64,000 bases of DNA from Bacillus sp. THAF10 (GCF_009363695.1 NZ_CP045403.1:2646001-2710000), one strand, 5' to 3'; shown: positions 9,061 through 17,883, numbered from the stretch's first letter. Numbers and translations: made by a program. The notes: generated by a model not told the origin, from the sequence alone.

Positions 9061-9816
9061 TTACCGGACAGATTCATGTGTTTTATAATCTTCTCTCATA
9101 GGAAGCTTTACCCTATTGGCTAGCAAGTCATACTGCGCTTGCCAATAATCCTCATGGCAGCCAATATCCTTCCAATATCCAGAAGCTTTATAACCGAACA
9201 AGCTCATTTCATTTTTAATTAGCTTAGGAAAAATGTCTTTACTGAAATCATATTCGATGTCATTTTTCATTAAACAAAAAATGGAAGGGTCCACAATATA
9301 GATACCTGTATTAACTTTTTTGCTGAAGCTTGCATGCTGCTTAGGCTTTTCGATAAACTTTGTAACTTGACCATGATAATCTGTTTTCATGACTCCGAAC
9401 TTTTCTGTCTTTCTTACTTCCTTCATAAAGATTGTAAAAAGCGAATGTTTCTTTCGATGAAACGCTACTCCAGCCATTAAATCAAAGTCAGTTAGTGCAT
9501 CTCCACTTATTACGATAAAGGGATCTTTTAAAAGATGTTCAGCATTTTTCACACCCCCTGCTGTCCCGAGAGGTGTCTGTTCTTCCAAGTAAGTTATATT
9601 AACCCCCCACTTTGAGCCATCTCCAAAATAATTCTTAATTCTTTCCCCCATATATTGAAGCGTAACGATGATCTCTTGGATTCCTTGTGCTTTTAAAAGC
9701 TGAAGGCTATATTCCATGACAGGCTTATTTAGTAATGGTACGAGAGGTTTTGGAAGCCTGAGTGTTAAGGGATTCAACCTTGTTCCCCTACCTCCAGCTA
9801 AAACAACAGCTTTCAT
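9061..9816 (-). CDS. Sugar-1-phosphate nucleotidyltransferase
   Basis: The protein starts with the nucleotide-binding signature [18 protein letters not shown], has the substrate lysine motif RLPKPLVPL, the metal-binding SGDALTDFD and the second lysine motif FIEKP. This is the NTP-transferase fold of mannose-1-phosphate guanylyltransferases and glucose-1-phosphate thymidylyl/uridylyltransferases. The exact sugar and base cannot be told. At 251 residues it lacks a C-terminal hexapeptide repeat domain. It follows the GT4 gene by 13 bases, so it probably makes the donor used by that glycosyltransferase. Confidence 0.85.
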   Translation of the reverse strand: MKAVVLAGGRGTRLNPLTLRLPKPLVPLLNKPVMEYSLQLLKAQGIQEIIVTLQYMGERIKNYFGDGSKWGVNITYLEEQTPLGTAGGVKNAEHLLKDPFIVISGDALTDFDLMAGVAFHRKKHSLFTIFMKEVRKTEKFGVMKTDYHGQVTKFIEKPKQHASFSKKVNTGIYIVDPSIFCLMKNDIEYDFSKDIFPKLIKNEMSLFGYKASGYWKDIGCHEDYWQAQYDLLANRVKLPMREDYKTHESVR

Positions 9817-9829
9817 GTCCTTATCCCTC

Positions 9830-11515
9830 CTATTTAATAGAAGAAGCCGTTTTGCAAAATGACCAATAAACTGATTCCGTCTGTTTTCTCACATCATCCC
9901 ATCGATAACATTGCTCGGCTCTTTGACGAGCATATTTCCCTAAAGCGATACAATGTTCCTTGTTATTCAATAAATAAAGCAACCTATCTGCAAGTTCTTT
10001 TTCCACTCCTGGTGAAAAAAATAATCCTGATTTACCTTCTTCTATTATCTCAACCAAACCACCTGTTTTAGCCGCTAAAATCGGTTTCCCTGTAGCCATC
10101 CCCTCTAGTGCAACGATTCCAAATGGCTCATAGAGACTTGGAATAACGAGAATATCGCAAAGCTTTAGCATCGTCGTCTTTTCATGATCATGAAGAAAGC
10201 CTACAAACAAAAAGTGTTCTTCAAGATCTTGCTCCCTAACTAACATCCTGTAGAAGGAAAGCAATGGACCATTTCCTGCAATGACATACTTTATGTTGTG
10301 GCCACTTTTTTTTAGAAAAGAGGCCGCTTTAATAAGAGTATCTACTCCTTTTTCAGGCACAAGCCGTCCAAGGAATAAAATTATCTTATAATCGTGATAT
10401 TTTTGAATAAATGTCTTTAAACTATCACTTTCCACAGAAGAAAGCTCCACTCCATTTGGGATAACACAAACATTCTGAGAAGTAATTCCTTTCTCCAGAA
10501 TCTCTCCCTCCATATAACTACTACAAACAATAAGCTCGTCAGATTCCGTTATTAACAACTTTTCTTTTTTATCGATTTGCTGTTGTATCTTTTTTTCCAG
10601 ATTACTTCTGCCATTTTCCAATGCATGTATGGTTGTGATCAATGGTAGATTTGCTATCTTCTTTAGATACCTTGCTGCCGATCCCACCTGCCAATCATGG
10701 GCGTGAATCAAGTTAAATTCCTGCTGAGGAAGTAAAGTCATGACAAGCTCGACTAATTTCATATTAATCTGAGAATTATACAGGTGAAATCCCTTATATA
10801 TTGGTGAAAATTCATCTGTGCGGTAAACCGTGACACCGTCTACCTCTTCCTGCCTTGGAGCACCATATACGCCATGAGTTACCACTGTTACTTTGTGACC
10901 TGCTACAGCAAGCTGTTTGGACAACTCCAATACATGTCTTCCAAGCCCTCCTTGTATGAATGGAGGATACTCCCATGAAAGCATAAGGATACTTAAACAC
11001 CTATTTTCGACCTGTTGAATGGAACGCTTTTCTTTTACATGCAATCTTTCTACAGGAGGAGAGATTTGTGAGGGTTGTGATTCCTCACCAATATAATAGC
11101 TATACACGGATAAATAATCGTGTAAGTCAGCACTGTCAGCAAATCTGATTTCCCTCCATGAAGTAGACCAGCCTTCCTTCTGTTCGGATAATCGTATTTC
11201 AGTTTCGGAGTATAAAAGTGGAATAAACTCTTCCCCTTCCCCAACACCGATTTCAACAAGAAGAACAGAACCTGGAATAGTTTCTGTAAATCTTAAATTA
11301 CCACTGTGGTTCTTGTCCTTAATTTCCAAAAAATATCCTAGACCTTCCTCTTTTTTCATTTTAGCTACTAACCTAATTGTTAAGGTCTTACATTCACCAT
11401 GAATGAAGGCACAACAATCAAATCTCCAACCATAGATAGACCAGGTGATTTCAATATCACCTTTCTCCAGTTCTCTTACTAGAAGAAATTCCGATTGTTG
11501 CTTTTTTTCTTCCAT
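9830..11515 (-). CDS. GT4 glycosyltransferase with N-terminal DUF4912-like domain
   Basis: The 561-residue protein is a fusion. Residues 1-150 resemble DUF4912 ([20 protein letters not shown]), a domain found on several Firmicute carbohydrate proteins. Residues 175-550 form a GT-B retaining transferase with the donor-domain pattern [17 protein letters not shown] and the C-terminal [18 protein letters not shown] motif holding the EX7E glutamates. It resembles glycogen-synthase-like GT4 enzymes. Start ATG has GGAGG nine bases upstream. With the adjacent nucleotidyltransferase it forms a two-gene unit that likely makes a glycan or glycoconjugate whose identity is unknown. Confidence 0.83.
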   Translation of the reverse strand: MEEKKQQSEFLLVRELEKGDIEITWSIYGWRFDCCAFIHGECKTLTIRLVAKMKKEEGLGYFLEIKDKNHSGNLRFTETIPGSVLLVEIGVGEGEEFIPLLYSETEIRLSEQKEGWSTSWREIRFADSADLHDYLSVYSYYIGEESQPSQISPPVERLHVKEKRSIQQVENRCLSILMLSWEYPPFIQGGLGRHVLELSKQLAVAGHKVTVVTHGVYGAPRQEEVDGVTVYRTDEFSPIYKGFHLYNSQINMKLVELVMTLLPQQEFNLIHAHDWQVGSAARYLKKIANLPLITTIHALENGRSNLEKKIQQQIDKKEKLLITESDELIVCSSYMEGEILEKGITSQNVCVIPNGVELSSVESDSLKTFIQKYHDYKIILFLGRLVPEKGVDTLIKAASFLKKSGHNIKYVIAGNGPLLSFYRMLVREQDLEEHFLFVGFLHDHEKTTMLKLCDILVIPSLYEPFGIVALEGMATGKPILAAKTGGLVEIIEEGKSGLFFSPGVEKELADRLLYLLNNKEHCIALGKYARQRAEQCYRWDDVRKQTESVYWSFCKTASSIK

Positions 11516-11801
11516 AAAAATATGCCTCCGCTCTTCACCTTTCTTTCATCTTACATCCGTATTCTATATTCCACAACAGCCGGTTTTTGTCGTCTTTTGT
11601 TCTATTTTTATAGATTGGGTAATTAGGCTCATAAGAACTTATAAAATGTTTCCACAAGAAAAACCAATGATTCTTTATGTCCGTTGTCATAAAATGTTCA
11701 CAAAATAGTCAAAGGTTTCTATGTAATTTGTCGAAAGACTATTTTTCCATGTCTCCACCTATGATATAAAATAGAAGAGAAACTTTTATTGAGGTGACAA
11801 A

Positions 11802-12182
11802 ATGTTAATTGCAAGTATAAGTTTAATTGTTATTGCTGTAGCTTTAATTGTCATTTCCTTTTTCGTTACGGACAAGTTTTCGGAGCTGGAAAAAGAAATG
11901 GAGCAGCTTTCATTCGATGTTGTTCAAGATAAGTATAAGCTTGAAAGAAAAATGAAAGTACTAGAAGAGGAATTACTAGGCGGGCCTTCCCCAATACATA
12001 AGAAAAAAAACAAAAAGGGAGCCTCTCTTAATTCAGTAAGTGATGAGGACGTTGCCATTTCCCTGTATCAAAAGGGATATTCCCCTTCCCAGATTTCACA
12101 ATTTACCTCTACCTCTATCGAAAAAATTGAGCAAATTCTAAATGGTGCTAATGTAAAAAGGAATGTTGCAAATGAGAACTAA
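11802..12182 (+). CDS. Membrane-anchored coiled-coil protein with HTH-like C-terminus
   Basis: I do not recognise a named family with certainty. The 126-residue protein has an N-terminal membrane helix (residues 2-23), a charged coiled coil (27-66), a basic linker (PIHKKKNKKG) and a C-terminal helix-turn-helix-like segment (AISLYQKGYSPSQISQF), an arrangement similar to SwrB/DUF6115 proteins of bacilli. That resemblance is by pattern only. The ATG has GAGGTG upstream. The downstream gene overlaps it by 11 bases, so they are coupled. The 286 bases before it (11516-11801) hold the divergent leaders and a single Spo0A-box-like heptamer at 11729-11735; no clear promoter. Confidence 0.65.
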   Translation: MLIASISLIVIAVALIVISFFVTDKFSELEKEMEQLSFDVVQDKYKLERKMKVLEEELLGGPSPIHKKKNKKGASLNSVSDEDVAISLYQKGYSPSQISQFTSTSIEKIEQILNGANVKRNVANEN

Positions 12183-12663
12183 TTTACGTGCATTTGCAAT
12201 CGGAATACTTTTTGCTACAGGAGTAATGGGAGTTGCCTACTCTATCGTTAGTGCAAACACGGGAACACTAAATGATGAATCCGTGAAAGCCTATGCAGAG
12301 GAAAATAATCTTACAGTATTAACACGGGAAGAATACAACGAGCTTTTACCACCTGCTGAGCCTAAGAAAGAAACAAAGACTGAAACTAAAGAACCAAAAG
12401 ACAGTGATAAAGAGAAACAAGAAGCTTCAAAAGAGCAAAAACAAGAGGAAGAAGCGAACGAACCATTTGAAGTCGTTATTCCAGATGGGATGGCTACCTA
12501 CGAAATCACGGCCTTACTTGCTGAAAAAGGAATCATTAATGATGACAAAGAGTTCGACAAGTTTTTAGAAGACCGCGGAATTGCAACAAAAGTCCGTTCT
12601 GGTACATTTATGCTTAAAAAAGGAATGAGTTATCAAGAAGCGGTAGATGTATTGATAAAATAG
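12172..12663 (+). CDS. Secreted or anchored protein with MltG/YceG-type LysM-like domain
   Basis: After an N-terminal membrane helix (residues 4-24) there is a highly charged Lys/Glu linker (about 60-105). The C-terminal domain, with IPDGMATYEITALLAEKGII and SGTFMLKKGMSYQEAVDVL, matches the small LysM-like subdomain at the front of the endolytic transglycosylase MltG. The catalytic domain is absent, so it is not a transglycosylase itself and may bind peptidoglycan. Start ATG at 12172 is chosen because AAAGGA lies nine bases upstream; an ATG at 12163 is too close. It ends before a strong bidirectional terminator. Confidence 0.68.
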   Translation: MRTNLRAFAIGILFATGVMGVAYSIVSANTGTLNDESVKAYAEENNLTVLTREEYNELLPPAEPKKETKTETKEPKDSDKEKQEASKEQKQEEEANEPFEVVIPDGMATYEITALLAEKGIINDDKEFDKFLEDRGIATKVRSGTFMLKKGMSYQEAVDVLIK

Positions 12664-12667
12664 AACA

Positions 12668-12708
12668 AAAAAAGAGCATCTCCACTAAACGGGAGGATGC
12701 TCTTTTTT
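12668..12708. terminator. Bidirectional terminator between the envelope pair and the ars operon
   Basis: A stem of at least 11 bp (around 12668-12680 with 12696-12708) has A and T runs at both ends. It can end the plus-strand pair and the minus-strand arsenic operon. Confidence 0.9.
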
Positions 12709-12711
12709 TCC

Positions 12712-12999
12712 TTAACAACAATCATTATCCTTCATACCCAGTAACACAAGGCCTTTTCCTTGTGAGGTTTCCTGAACATCTAGTACAAGGTCTGTGGTCA
12801 TGCTTTCAATTTTCGAATCAATTGCCACTTTTATTTCATTTATGGTTTCCATTTTATCATCTGCTTTTGCCTCATCCAGAGACAATCCTAATTGTGGGCT
12901 TCCTCAGCCCCAGCCTGCAAAATAAACCCGTATATTGCTTGCCCCGTTTTCACGCAGGACACTATGGAGAACGTCTCTTGCTTCGTTTGATATCTTCAC
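12712..12999 (-). CDS. HesB/IscA-like protein with in-frame UGA; candidate selenoprotein
   Basis: The frame reads 95 residues if the UGA at 12904-12906 (codon 32) is decoded. The protein begins MKISNEARDVL, has RVYFAGWG just before the UGA and GSPQLGLSLDEAKADD just after it, then ends NDCC. Known HesB-like proteins have FAG.GC or FAG.GU at this site, so UGA stands exactly at the reactive Cys/Sec. No frameshift or other stop is present. The GTG start has AGGTG six to seven bases upstream, 24 bases after the phosphatase gene, as last gene of the arsenic operon. HesB-like selenoproteins are described in other bacteria. The alternative is a pseudogene by one nonsense change. Selenocysteine genes are not in the window. 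Confidence 0.75.
12867..12885 (-). promoter_or_regulatory. Candidate bacterial SECIS hairpin after the in-frame UGA
   Basis: On the minus strand a 7-bp stem (TTGTCTC with GAGGCAA, one G:U pair) closes a 5-nt loop TGGAT. Eighteen bases separate the UGA from the stem and 25 from the loop, and the loop has G at its second position. These agree with the usual bacterial SECIS model. An alternative 5-bp hairpin (12882-12895) closer to the UGA overlaps it. Confidence 0.5.
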
Positions 13000-13023
13000 A
13001 ACGAATCACCTACCTTGTTCATG

Positions 13024-13452
13024 TTAGTGTTTTTTGTACATTTTTTGTAGCACATTTTTTAATTCAGGCTTCACGTTAATGACCGGACGAATGGAAGTTA
13101 CAAGCTGTTCTGCCTCCTCCACAGTACTAGCCTTCCCTGAGTGAAGTAGCATACCCATTGCGACCGTTCCTGTTCTGTTTCGGCCACCGGAACAATGGAA
13201 ATATACTTTCTTTCCATCCTGTTTCGCCCTCATCACGTATTCAATGGCTGCTTTCACAGATTCTTCCTGTTGTTCCGCATTATCCACTATTGGCATATGG
13301 ATCCTAGGGAGATTATCTTTCACCATATCCGTTTCGGCACGCAAATCAATGATAACATCTAATCCTTCCATTGTGTGTGCTTCTTGTACTTGATTCGCAC
13401 CGCCAATATAGACATTGTCCATTAATAATTGATAGTTTTTTTCCATTGTCAT
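13024..13452 (-). CDS. Dual-specificity / tyrosine phosphatase-like protein in ars operon
   Basis: The 142-residue protein has the PTP signature HCSGGRNRTGT (about residue 95), in which Cys is the nucleophile and Arg binds the phosphate, and an upstream Asp (VDNAEQQ) that could be the general acid. The beginning (YIGGANQVQ...VIIDLRAE) is typical of small bacterial DSP-like phosphatases. The ATG at 13450-13452 is preceded by GGAG at eight bases; a GTG three codons upstream overlaps that site. It lies 12 bases after arsA and before the HesB-like gene. Its substrate is unknown; position suggests a role linked to arsenate/phosphate chemistry. Confidence 0.78.
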   Translation of the reverse strand: MTMEKNYQLLMDNVYIGGANQVQEAHTMEGLDVIIDLRAETDMVKDNLPRIHMPIVDNAEQQEESVKAAIEYVMRAKQDGKKVYFHCSGGRNRTGTVAMGMLLHSGKASTVEEAEQLVTSIRPVINVKPELKNVLQKMYKKH

Positions 13453-13464
13453 GCTTTTCACTCC

Positions 13465-15207
13465 TTAAAGAAGGTTCTCATTTTCCCACGGTAGAATTGC
13501 GCATTTATCTTTTGTACCCTTTACTCTTTGTATCCATGTTAGCTCCTGCTTTCCTCTACCGGATAATACTTTGTCTTGCGTTTTTGTCACAGCAAAACTC
13601 TGATTAATAATCCACCAACGGGGCGTTATGCCTGCACGCTCTAGATCAGCATGTAACCTTTCGGCTTCTAATACTGGTGTTGCCTCAGGTAAAGTAACAA
13701 TTAAGACCGCTGTTTCTTTCGCATTACGAAGACGAGGAAGAAGATTTTGCACTTCTTTTGAAATCTCCCCAGTAGAACGTAACAATTCCTTTTGATAGGA
13801 CTGGGCAGCGTCAAGCAACAGCAAGGTATGACCAGTTGGCGCAGTATCAATAATCACCACTTCTTCGTCTGCTTGTCCCACTATGTTTGCGAATTTCTGA
13901 AACACAGCTATTTCTTCTGTACAAGGAGAGTTTAAATCTTCCTCAAGGTATGCAAGTTGTTCCTCCTTTAACCCGTCTCCAGCTTGTTCTAAGACATGCT
14001 TTTTATACGCTTCCACTTCTTTCTTAGGATCCACTTTACTGACCGTTAACTGATGCTTTAAGGTTCTATTCTTTAATGCATGCTCCAAATGAGCAGCTGG
14101 ATCCGTTGTCGTAAGATGGACTTTCACATCTTTTTCCGCAAGTTTCATTGCTAGCTTAGCTGCAAGTGTTGTCTTTCCTACGCCACCCTTGCCCATCGTG
14201 AATACTACACGTAGATTTTGCTCCATAACATCCGCTACCACTTGATCAAAGTCAGCAAGTTCTGTAAGTAATCCCGAGATTTCCTGATTAGGATTGTCCA
14301 CTTGTATCGTTTTTCCATTTAACCAAGCCTTTAACGAGGTGGTGCCAGTTAAGGAATACGAAATATAAGGCAGGTACGTTATGGGAAAATCTTCAAAAGT
14401 TTTTCGTGCCATGCTCCATGCTTGTTGCTGTTTCTCATAAAAGCTCATGGATACTTCATCACCTTTGACCGATTCTTTCAATATACCATTAACAATCAGC
14501 TGTTGATTTTGAAGACCTATTGCTTTCAATTCTTTTGAGGCACGTGCTGCTTCCAATATTGGCGATTCATCAGGACGTGTGACAAGGAACAATTGAGTTT
14601 GTAATGGATTAGATAATGCCTTTACTGTTTGCTCGTACAATTCCTTCTTGGCTCCAAGTCCTGAAAGTGGTCCTAAGCAAGAAGCGCCATGCGTGCTTTC
14701 TTCCAAAAAATTATTCCATGCGCTCGGTAAAGAAAGCAGTCTAAGTGTATGTCCAGTTGGAGCCGTATCAAATATAATCACGTCAAATTGTTCTGTTATT
14801 TCTTTTTCCGTTAGTAACGTTGAAAATTGGTCAAAGGCAGCAATTTCGACCGAACAGGCACCAGATAGCTGTTCCTCCATAGTCGCTAATACCGATTCAG
14901 GAAGTTTACCCTTATAAGGACCAATTACTTTTTCCCTGTAGTCTCTTGCCGCCTCGTCAGGATCAAGATTACATGCAAATAGTCCTTTTACACCTGGCAC
15001 CTCGGCGATTTCATTCGTCAATTCCGTTTCAAACACATCCTGCAGGTTAGAAGCAGGGTCTGTGCTCACTATAAGTACTCTTTTTCCTTCGTTTGCAAGA
15101 ACAATAGAAGTGGCACACGCAGTGGAAGTTTTTCCTACTCCACCTTTTCCTGTAAAGAAGAGATAAGGTGTTTGTATATGTTTTAATGGTTGGAATATTG
15201 GGAGCAT
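13465..15207 (-). CDS. arsA: Arsenical pump-driving ATPase ArsA
   Basis: ArsA energises arsenite export through ArsB. The 580-residue protein has two homologous halves, each with a deviant Walker A motif (GKGGVGKTS near residue 20 and GKGGVGKTT near 338) and the DTAPTGHTLRLL/LLLL signature. The three metalloid-binding cysteines are present in LSGACSVEIA, GASCLGPL and NSPCTEEIA. Length is normal for a bacterial two-domain ArsA. The ATG has an AGGAGGT site, and arsD lies 13 bases upstream. No defect seen. Confidence 0.95.
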   Translation of the reverse strand: MLPIFQPLKHIQTPYLFFTGKGGVGKTSTACATSIVLANEGKRVLIVSTDPASNLQDVFETELTNEIAEVPGVKGLFACNLDPDEAARDYREKVIGPYKGKLPESVLATMEEQLSGACSVEIAAFDQFSTLLTEKEITEQFDVIIFDTAPTGHTLRLLSLPSAWNNFLEESTHGASCLGPLSGLGAKKELYEQTVKALSNPLQTQLFLVTRPDESPILEAARASKELKAIGLQNQQLIVNGILKESVKGDEVSMSFYEKQQQAWSMARKTFEDFPITYLPYISYSLTGTTSLKAWLNGKTIQVDNPNQEISGLLTELADFDQVVADVMEQNLRVVFTMGKGGVGKTTLAAKLAMKLAEKDVKVHLTTTDPAAHLEHALKNRTLKHQLTVSKVDPKKEVEAYKKHVLEQAGDGLKEEQLAYLEEDLNSPCTEEIAVFQKFANIVGQADEEVVIIDTAPTGHTLLLLDAAQSYQKELLRSTGEISKEVQNLLPRLRNAKETAVLIVTLPEATPVLEAERLHADLERAGITPRWWIINQSFAVTKTQDKVLSGRGKQELTWIQRVKGTKDKCAILPWENENLL

Positions 15208-15220
15208 AAAGCCCGACCTC

Positions 15221-15589
15221 CTAGTTTATTGTGTTTAACGTGATATTCAGCTTTTTCTTCGGTTTTTCATGCGTAAGCTCTTCTTCTTTTAACCCGGTCC
15301 ATTCTGCAAACTCATTATTTGTGGGATACTCTGCTATTTTTTTCACCTCACCATCACAAAGTACGATTGGAAGACAATCTGGCCCTTTTTCCATTAAGAG
15401 ATTATTCACCTTTTCGTAAGTGACAAACGGCTCTGGTTCAGCTCCTAAATTATAGCGTGTAATCTCCAAGCCTTTTTGTTGAATGGTAAAGATAGCACTT
15501 GCCACTCTTGTTAATTCCGGATCTACGCTAGGTCCACACACACCTGTTGCACAACACATTGCAGGATCAAAAATTTCAATTTTTGCCAT
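15221..15589 (-). CDS. arsD: Arsenical metallochaperone ArsD
   Basis: ArsD hands As(III) to ArsA and can act as a weak repressor. The 122-residue protein begins IEIFDPAMCCATGVCG, with the conserved Cys12, Cys13 and Cys18 that bind arsenite. The C-terminal vicinal cysteine pairs of plasmid R773 ArsD are absent, as in many Firmicute versions. GGAGA precedes the ATG. An arsC-arsD intergenic terminator-like hairpin (15619-15642) precedes the gene. Confidence 0.93.
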   Translation of the reverse strand: MAKIEIFDPAMCCATGVCGPSVDPELTRVASAIFTIQQKGLEITRYNLGAEPEPFVTYEKVNNLLMEKGPDCLPIVLCDGEVKKIAEYPTNNEFAEWTGLKEEELTHEKPKKKLNITLNTIN

Positions 15590-15618
15590 TGTTCTATCTC
15601 CTTTCGAATATAGGAAAA

Positions 15619-15642
15619 AGCCGAGTTATGATGCACTCGGCT
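15619..15642 (-). terminator. Intercistronic terminator-like hairpin between arsC and arsD
   Basis: An 8-bp perfect stem (15619-15626 with 15635-15642) with an 8-nt loop is followed by five T residues on the minus strand. It divides the operon into arsRBC and arsDA plus the tail genes and would let only part of the transcripts continue. Confidence 0.7.
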
Positions 15643-15649
15643 ATTTTTA

Positions 15650-16069
15650 TTATTTTCCAGTCTCTGCAAACATCTTAATTCTGTCGCCGATTTCATCACG
15701 CACGCGTTGGAAGAACTTCCATTTCTCTTCTTCTGTTCCTTCTGCTTTTGCTGGATCATCAAACCCCCAATGTACTCTCTCTTTATTTGGAGGAGTAGCT
15801 GGACAAACATCTGCAGCATGACCGCAAAGAGTTACGACTAGATCCGCTTTTTTCAAAATTTCTGCATCAATCATGTCAGAAGTTTGGTTCGTGATGTCTA
15901 CATCCACTTCATTCATAGCTTTTACTGCATTTGGGTTTACTCCGTGTGCTTCAATTCCTGCTGAATACACATCCCATTCGTCACTTAAATATTTTTTCCC
16001 CCAGCCTTCTGCCATTTGGCTACGGCAGGAATTCCCCGTGCATAAGAAATAAATTGTTTTTTTAGCCAT
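15650..16069 (-). CDS. arsC: Arsenate reductase, thioredoxin-coupled
   Basis: The protein reduces As(V) to As(III). It has the low-molecular-weight phosphatase loop [14 protein letters not shown] (nucleophile Cys about residue 10, Arg16) and the second redox pair in [15 protein letters not shown] (about residues 82 and 89), as in S. aureus pI258 and B. subtilis ArsC, which use thioredoxin. Length 139 is exact for the family. A GGAG site precedes the ATG. It lies between arsB and arsD in the operon. Confidence 0.95.
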   Translation of the reverse strand: MAKKTIYFLCTGNSCRSQMAEGWGKKYLSDEWDVYSAGIEAHGVNPNAVKAMNEVDVDITNQTSDMIDAEILKKADLVVTLCGHAADVCPATPPNKERVHWGFDDPAKAEGTEEEKWKFFQRVRDEIGDRIKMFAETGK

Positions 16070-16105
16070 GTTGAAAAACTCCTTTATGATGTAGTATTTT
16101 AATGT

Positions 16106-17404
16106 TTAACCTATTATTAAAAGCCAGAAATACAGGCCTAATAGCGTAATGAATAGGGTGGGAATAGTAAGAATGATACCAACCTTAAAATAGTATCCCC
16201 AACTTATTTTTACACCTTTAAGACTTAATACATGTAACCATAGTAGTGTAGCTAGAGATCCTATAGGTGTAATTTTTGGACCAAGGTCTGAACCTATGAC
16301 ATTTGCATAAATCAAAGCTTCGCGAAGTGTTCCGGAAGTAGCAGTATCTTTAATTGCCAGTGCATCAATCATGACTGTTGGCATATTATTCATGAAGGAC
16401 GACAGAACTGCGGCTATGAATCCCATGGATATGGTTGCCACAAAGAGTCCTTCATCTGCTGCCATTTGGATGACATCTGTTAATAGATTTGTCAAACCTA
16501 CATTTCGCAGGCCATACACTACCACGTACATTCCAATGGAGAAGAATACGATTGCCCATGGTGCCCCTTTTAGAATCTGTTTCGTATGAATAGCCGGGCT
16601 TTTTCTGCTTATTAAAAGAAAGATAACAGCAACAGAAGCCGCAATGAACGAAACAGGAATGCCCGCAAATTCACTGGCAAAATATCCTACAAGAAGAACG
16701 GCAAGTACAACCCATGATAGCTTGAACAGCTTTCCATCTTTTATCGCTTCACCAGGTTTTTTTAATACTGACAAATCATAATTTTCCGGGATGCTCTTAC
16801 GGAAAAACAAGTAAAGCACCACAATACTGGCACCTAGTGCAAAGAAGTTCGGAATAATCATCCTTGATGCATATTCAACAAACCCGATGTCAAAAAAGTC
16901 TGCAGAAACGATGTTCACCAAGTTACTTACTACTAATGGTAACGACGTGGTGTCAGCGATAAATCCACTTGCCATGATGAATGGCAAAATCATTTTTTCT
17001 TTGAACTGTAAATTCCTCACCATGGCAAGTACGATTGGTGTCAAGATAAGTGCCGCTCCATCATTAGCAAAGAAAGCAGCAACTACTGCTCCTAGCAGCG
17101 TAATATAAATAAACATTCTTACGCCGCTTCCCTTTGCAAAACGTGCCATGTGTAACGCTGACCATTCAAAGAATCCTACCTCATCCAAAATGAGGGATAT
17201 TATAATCAATGCCACAAACGTTAAAGTTGCATTCCACACAATGCTTGTCACATCAATAACATCCGTATAAGTAACCACTCCAAAAAGTAAGGCTAGCAGC
17301 GCTCCTCCACAAGCTGACCATCCAATTGACAATCCTTTAGGCTGCCAGATAACAAATATTAATGTAAGTAAAAAAATCACAGATGCCAAAATTATATCCA
17401 GCAA
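16106..17404 (-). CDS. arsB: Arsenite efflux membrane protein ArsB
   Basis: The 432-residue protein has about twelve hydrophobic helices and belongs to the ArsB/NhaD (ion transporter) group, not to the Acr3 type. Conserved parts include [18 protein letters not shown] and [15 protein letters not shown]. It exports arsenite and antimonite, alone using the proton gradient or with ArsA. The start is TTG at 17402-17404, with GGGGG eight bases upstream. arsR ends 12 bases upstream. Confidence 0.94.
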   Translation of the reverse strand: MLDIILASVIFLLTLIFVIWQPKGLSIGWSACGGALLALLFGVVTYTDVIDVTSIVWNATLTFVALIIISLILDEVGFFEWSALHMARFAKGSGVRMFIYITLLGAVVAAFFANDGAALILTPIVLAMVRNLQFKEKMILPFIMASGFIADTTSLPLVVSNLVNIVSADFFDIGFVEYASRMIIPNFFALGASIVVLYLFFRKSIPENYDLSVLKKPGEAIKDGKLFKLSWVVLAVLLVGYFASEFAGIPVSFIAASVAVIFLLISRKSPAIHTKQILKGAPWAIVFFSIGMYVVVYGLRNVGLTNLLTDVIQMAADEGLFVATISMGFIAAVLSSFMNNMPTVMIDALAIKDTATSGTLREALIYANVIGSDLGPKITPIGSLATLLWLHVLSLKGVKISWGYYFKVGIILTIPTLFITLLGLYFWLLIIG

Positions 17405-17416
17405 GAAAATACCCCC

Positions 17417-17758
17417 TTAACAACAAGTAATTCTAAGTCCTTTTTCCTCAAGCTCCTTTACCTTCTCATCTAGTGAAGGAACATGCATTAAAATAGCCGT
17501 AATTAATGCATAGTGTGGATGCTCTGTATTGATGGAATACATAATCCACTGCCCTTTTCGTGATTCTTTTACAAGCCCTACTTCTTTTAGCTTTTTAACA
17601 TGTTGGCTGATGGAGGGCTGACTCATTTGAAAAATCTCGACAAACTCACATACACAGCAATCATGATCTTGTAACAGCGTTAGCATAGACAATCTAGTTT
17701 TGTCACCCAAAATTTTTAATGTCAATGCCGCTTCGTCCATCTTCAATATTTGTTGCAT
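17417..17758 (-). CDS. arsR: Arsenical-responsive repressor ArsR
   Basis: This 113-residue winged-helix protein of the ArsR/SmtB family represses the operon and is released by As(III). The sensing cysteines lie at the front of the DNA-binding helices in DHDCCVCEFVEIF, followed by MSQPSISQHVKKLK as recognition helix. A further CC pair ends the protein. The ATG has AGGTAGGTG upstream. It is the first gene of the operon and lies directly after the operator repeats. Confidence 0.94.
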   Translation of the reverse strand: MQQILKMDEAALTLKILGDKTRLSMLTLLQDHDCCVCEFVEIFQMSQPSISQHVKKLKEVGLVKESRKGQWIMYSINTEHPHYALITAILMHVPSLDEKVKELEEKGLRITCC

Positions 17759-17800
17759 ACCAGCACCTACCTTTGGAAAAGATAATCATATAAACAACTA

Positions 17801-17851
17801 CTTATATAATAATATGCTTATATAATAAAACACTTATATGTTTACTTGCAA
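17801..17851 (-). promoter_or_regulatory. ars promoter with three operator repeats at 16-bp spacing
   Basis: Three copies of CTTATATAAT or CTTATATG begin at 17801, 17817 and 17833, exactly 16 bases apart. A likely promoter overlaps them on the minus strand: -35 TTGCAA (17846-17851) and -10 TATTAT (17822-17827), 18 bases apart. The repeats fit an ArsR operator covering the promoter and start site. Confidence 0.65.
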
Positions 17852-17883
17852 GCATTCTTTCGTAAATTTTTCGTAAAGGAAAT

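Noticed and set aside
11729..11735. Spo0A box (TGTCGAA) before the coiled-coil gene
   Set aside because: A single 7-base match is expected by chance in 64 kb and is not positioned against a clear promoter.
12904..12906. UGA as a plain nonsense mutation of the HesB-like gene
   Set aside because: Not fully excluded. It was kept as an alternative because no second lesion is present and the UGA falls exactly at the known Cys/Sec site with a fitting hairpin.
12762..13079. 105-codon plus-strand frame across the HesB-like gene
   Set aside because: It is antisense to the HesB-like and phosphatase genes, has no ribosome site or protein-like composition, and exists because of the base pattern of the real genes.
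17801..17840. CRISPR-like short repeats before arsR
   Set aside because: Only three 7-10 base repeats at 16-bp spacing within a promoter; no 24-40 bp repeats, spacers or cas genes.
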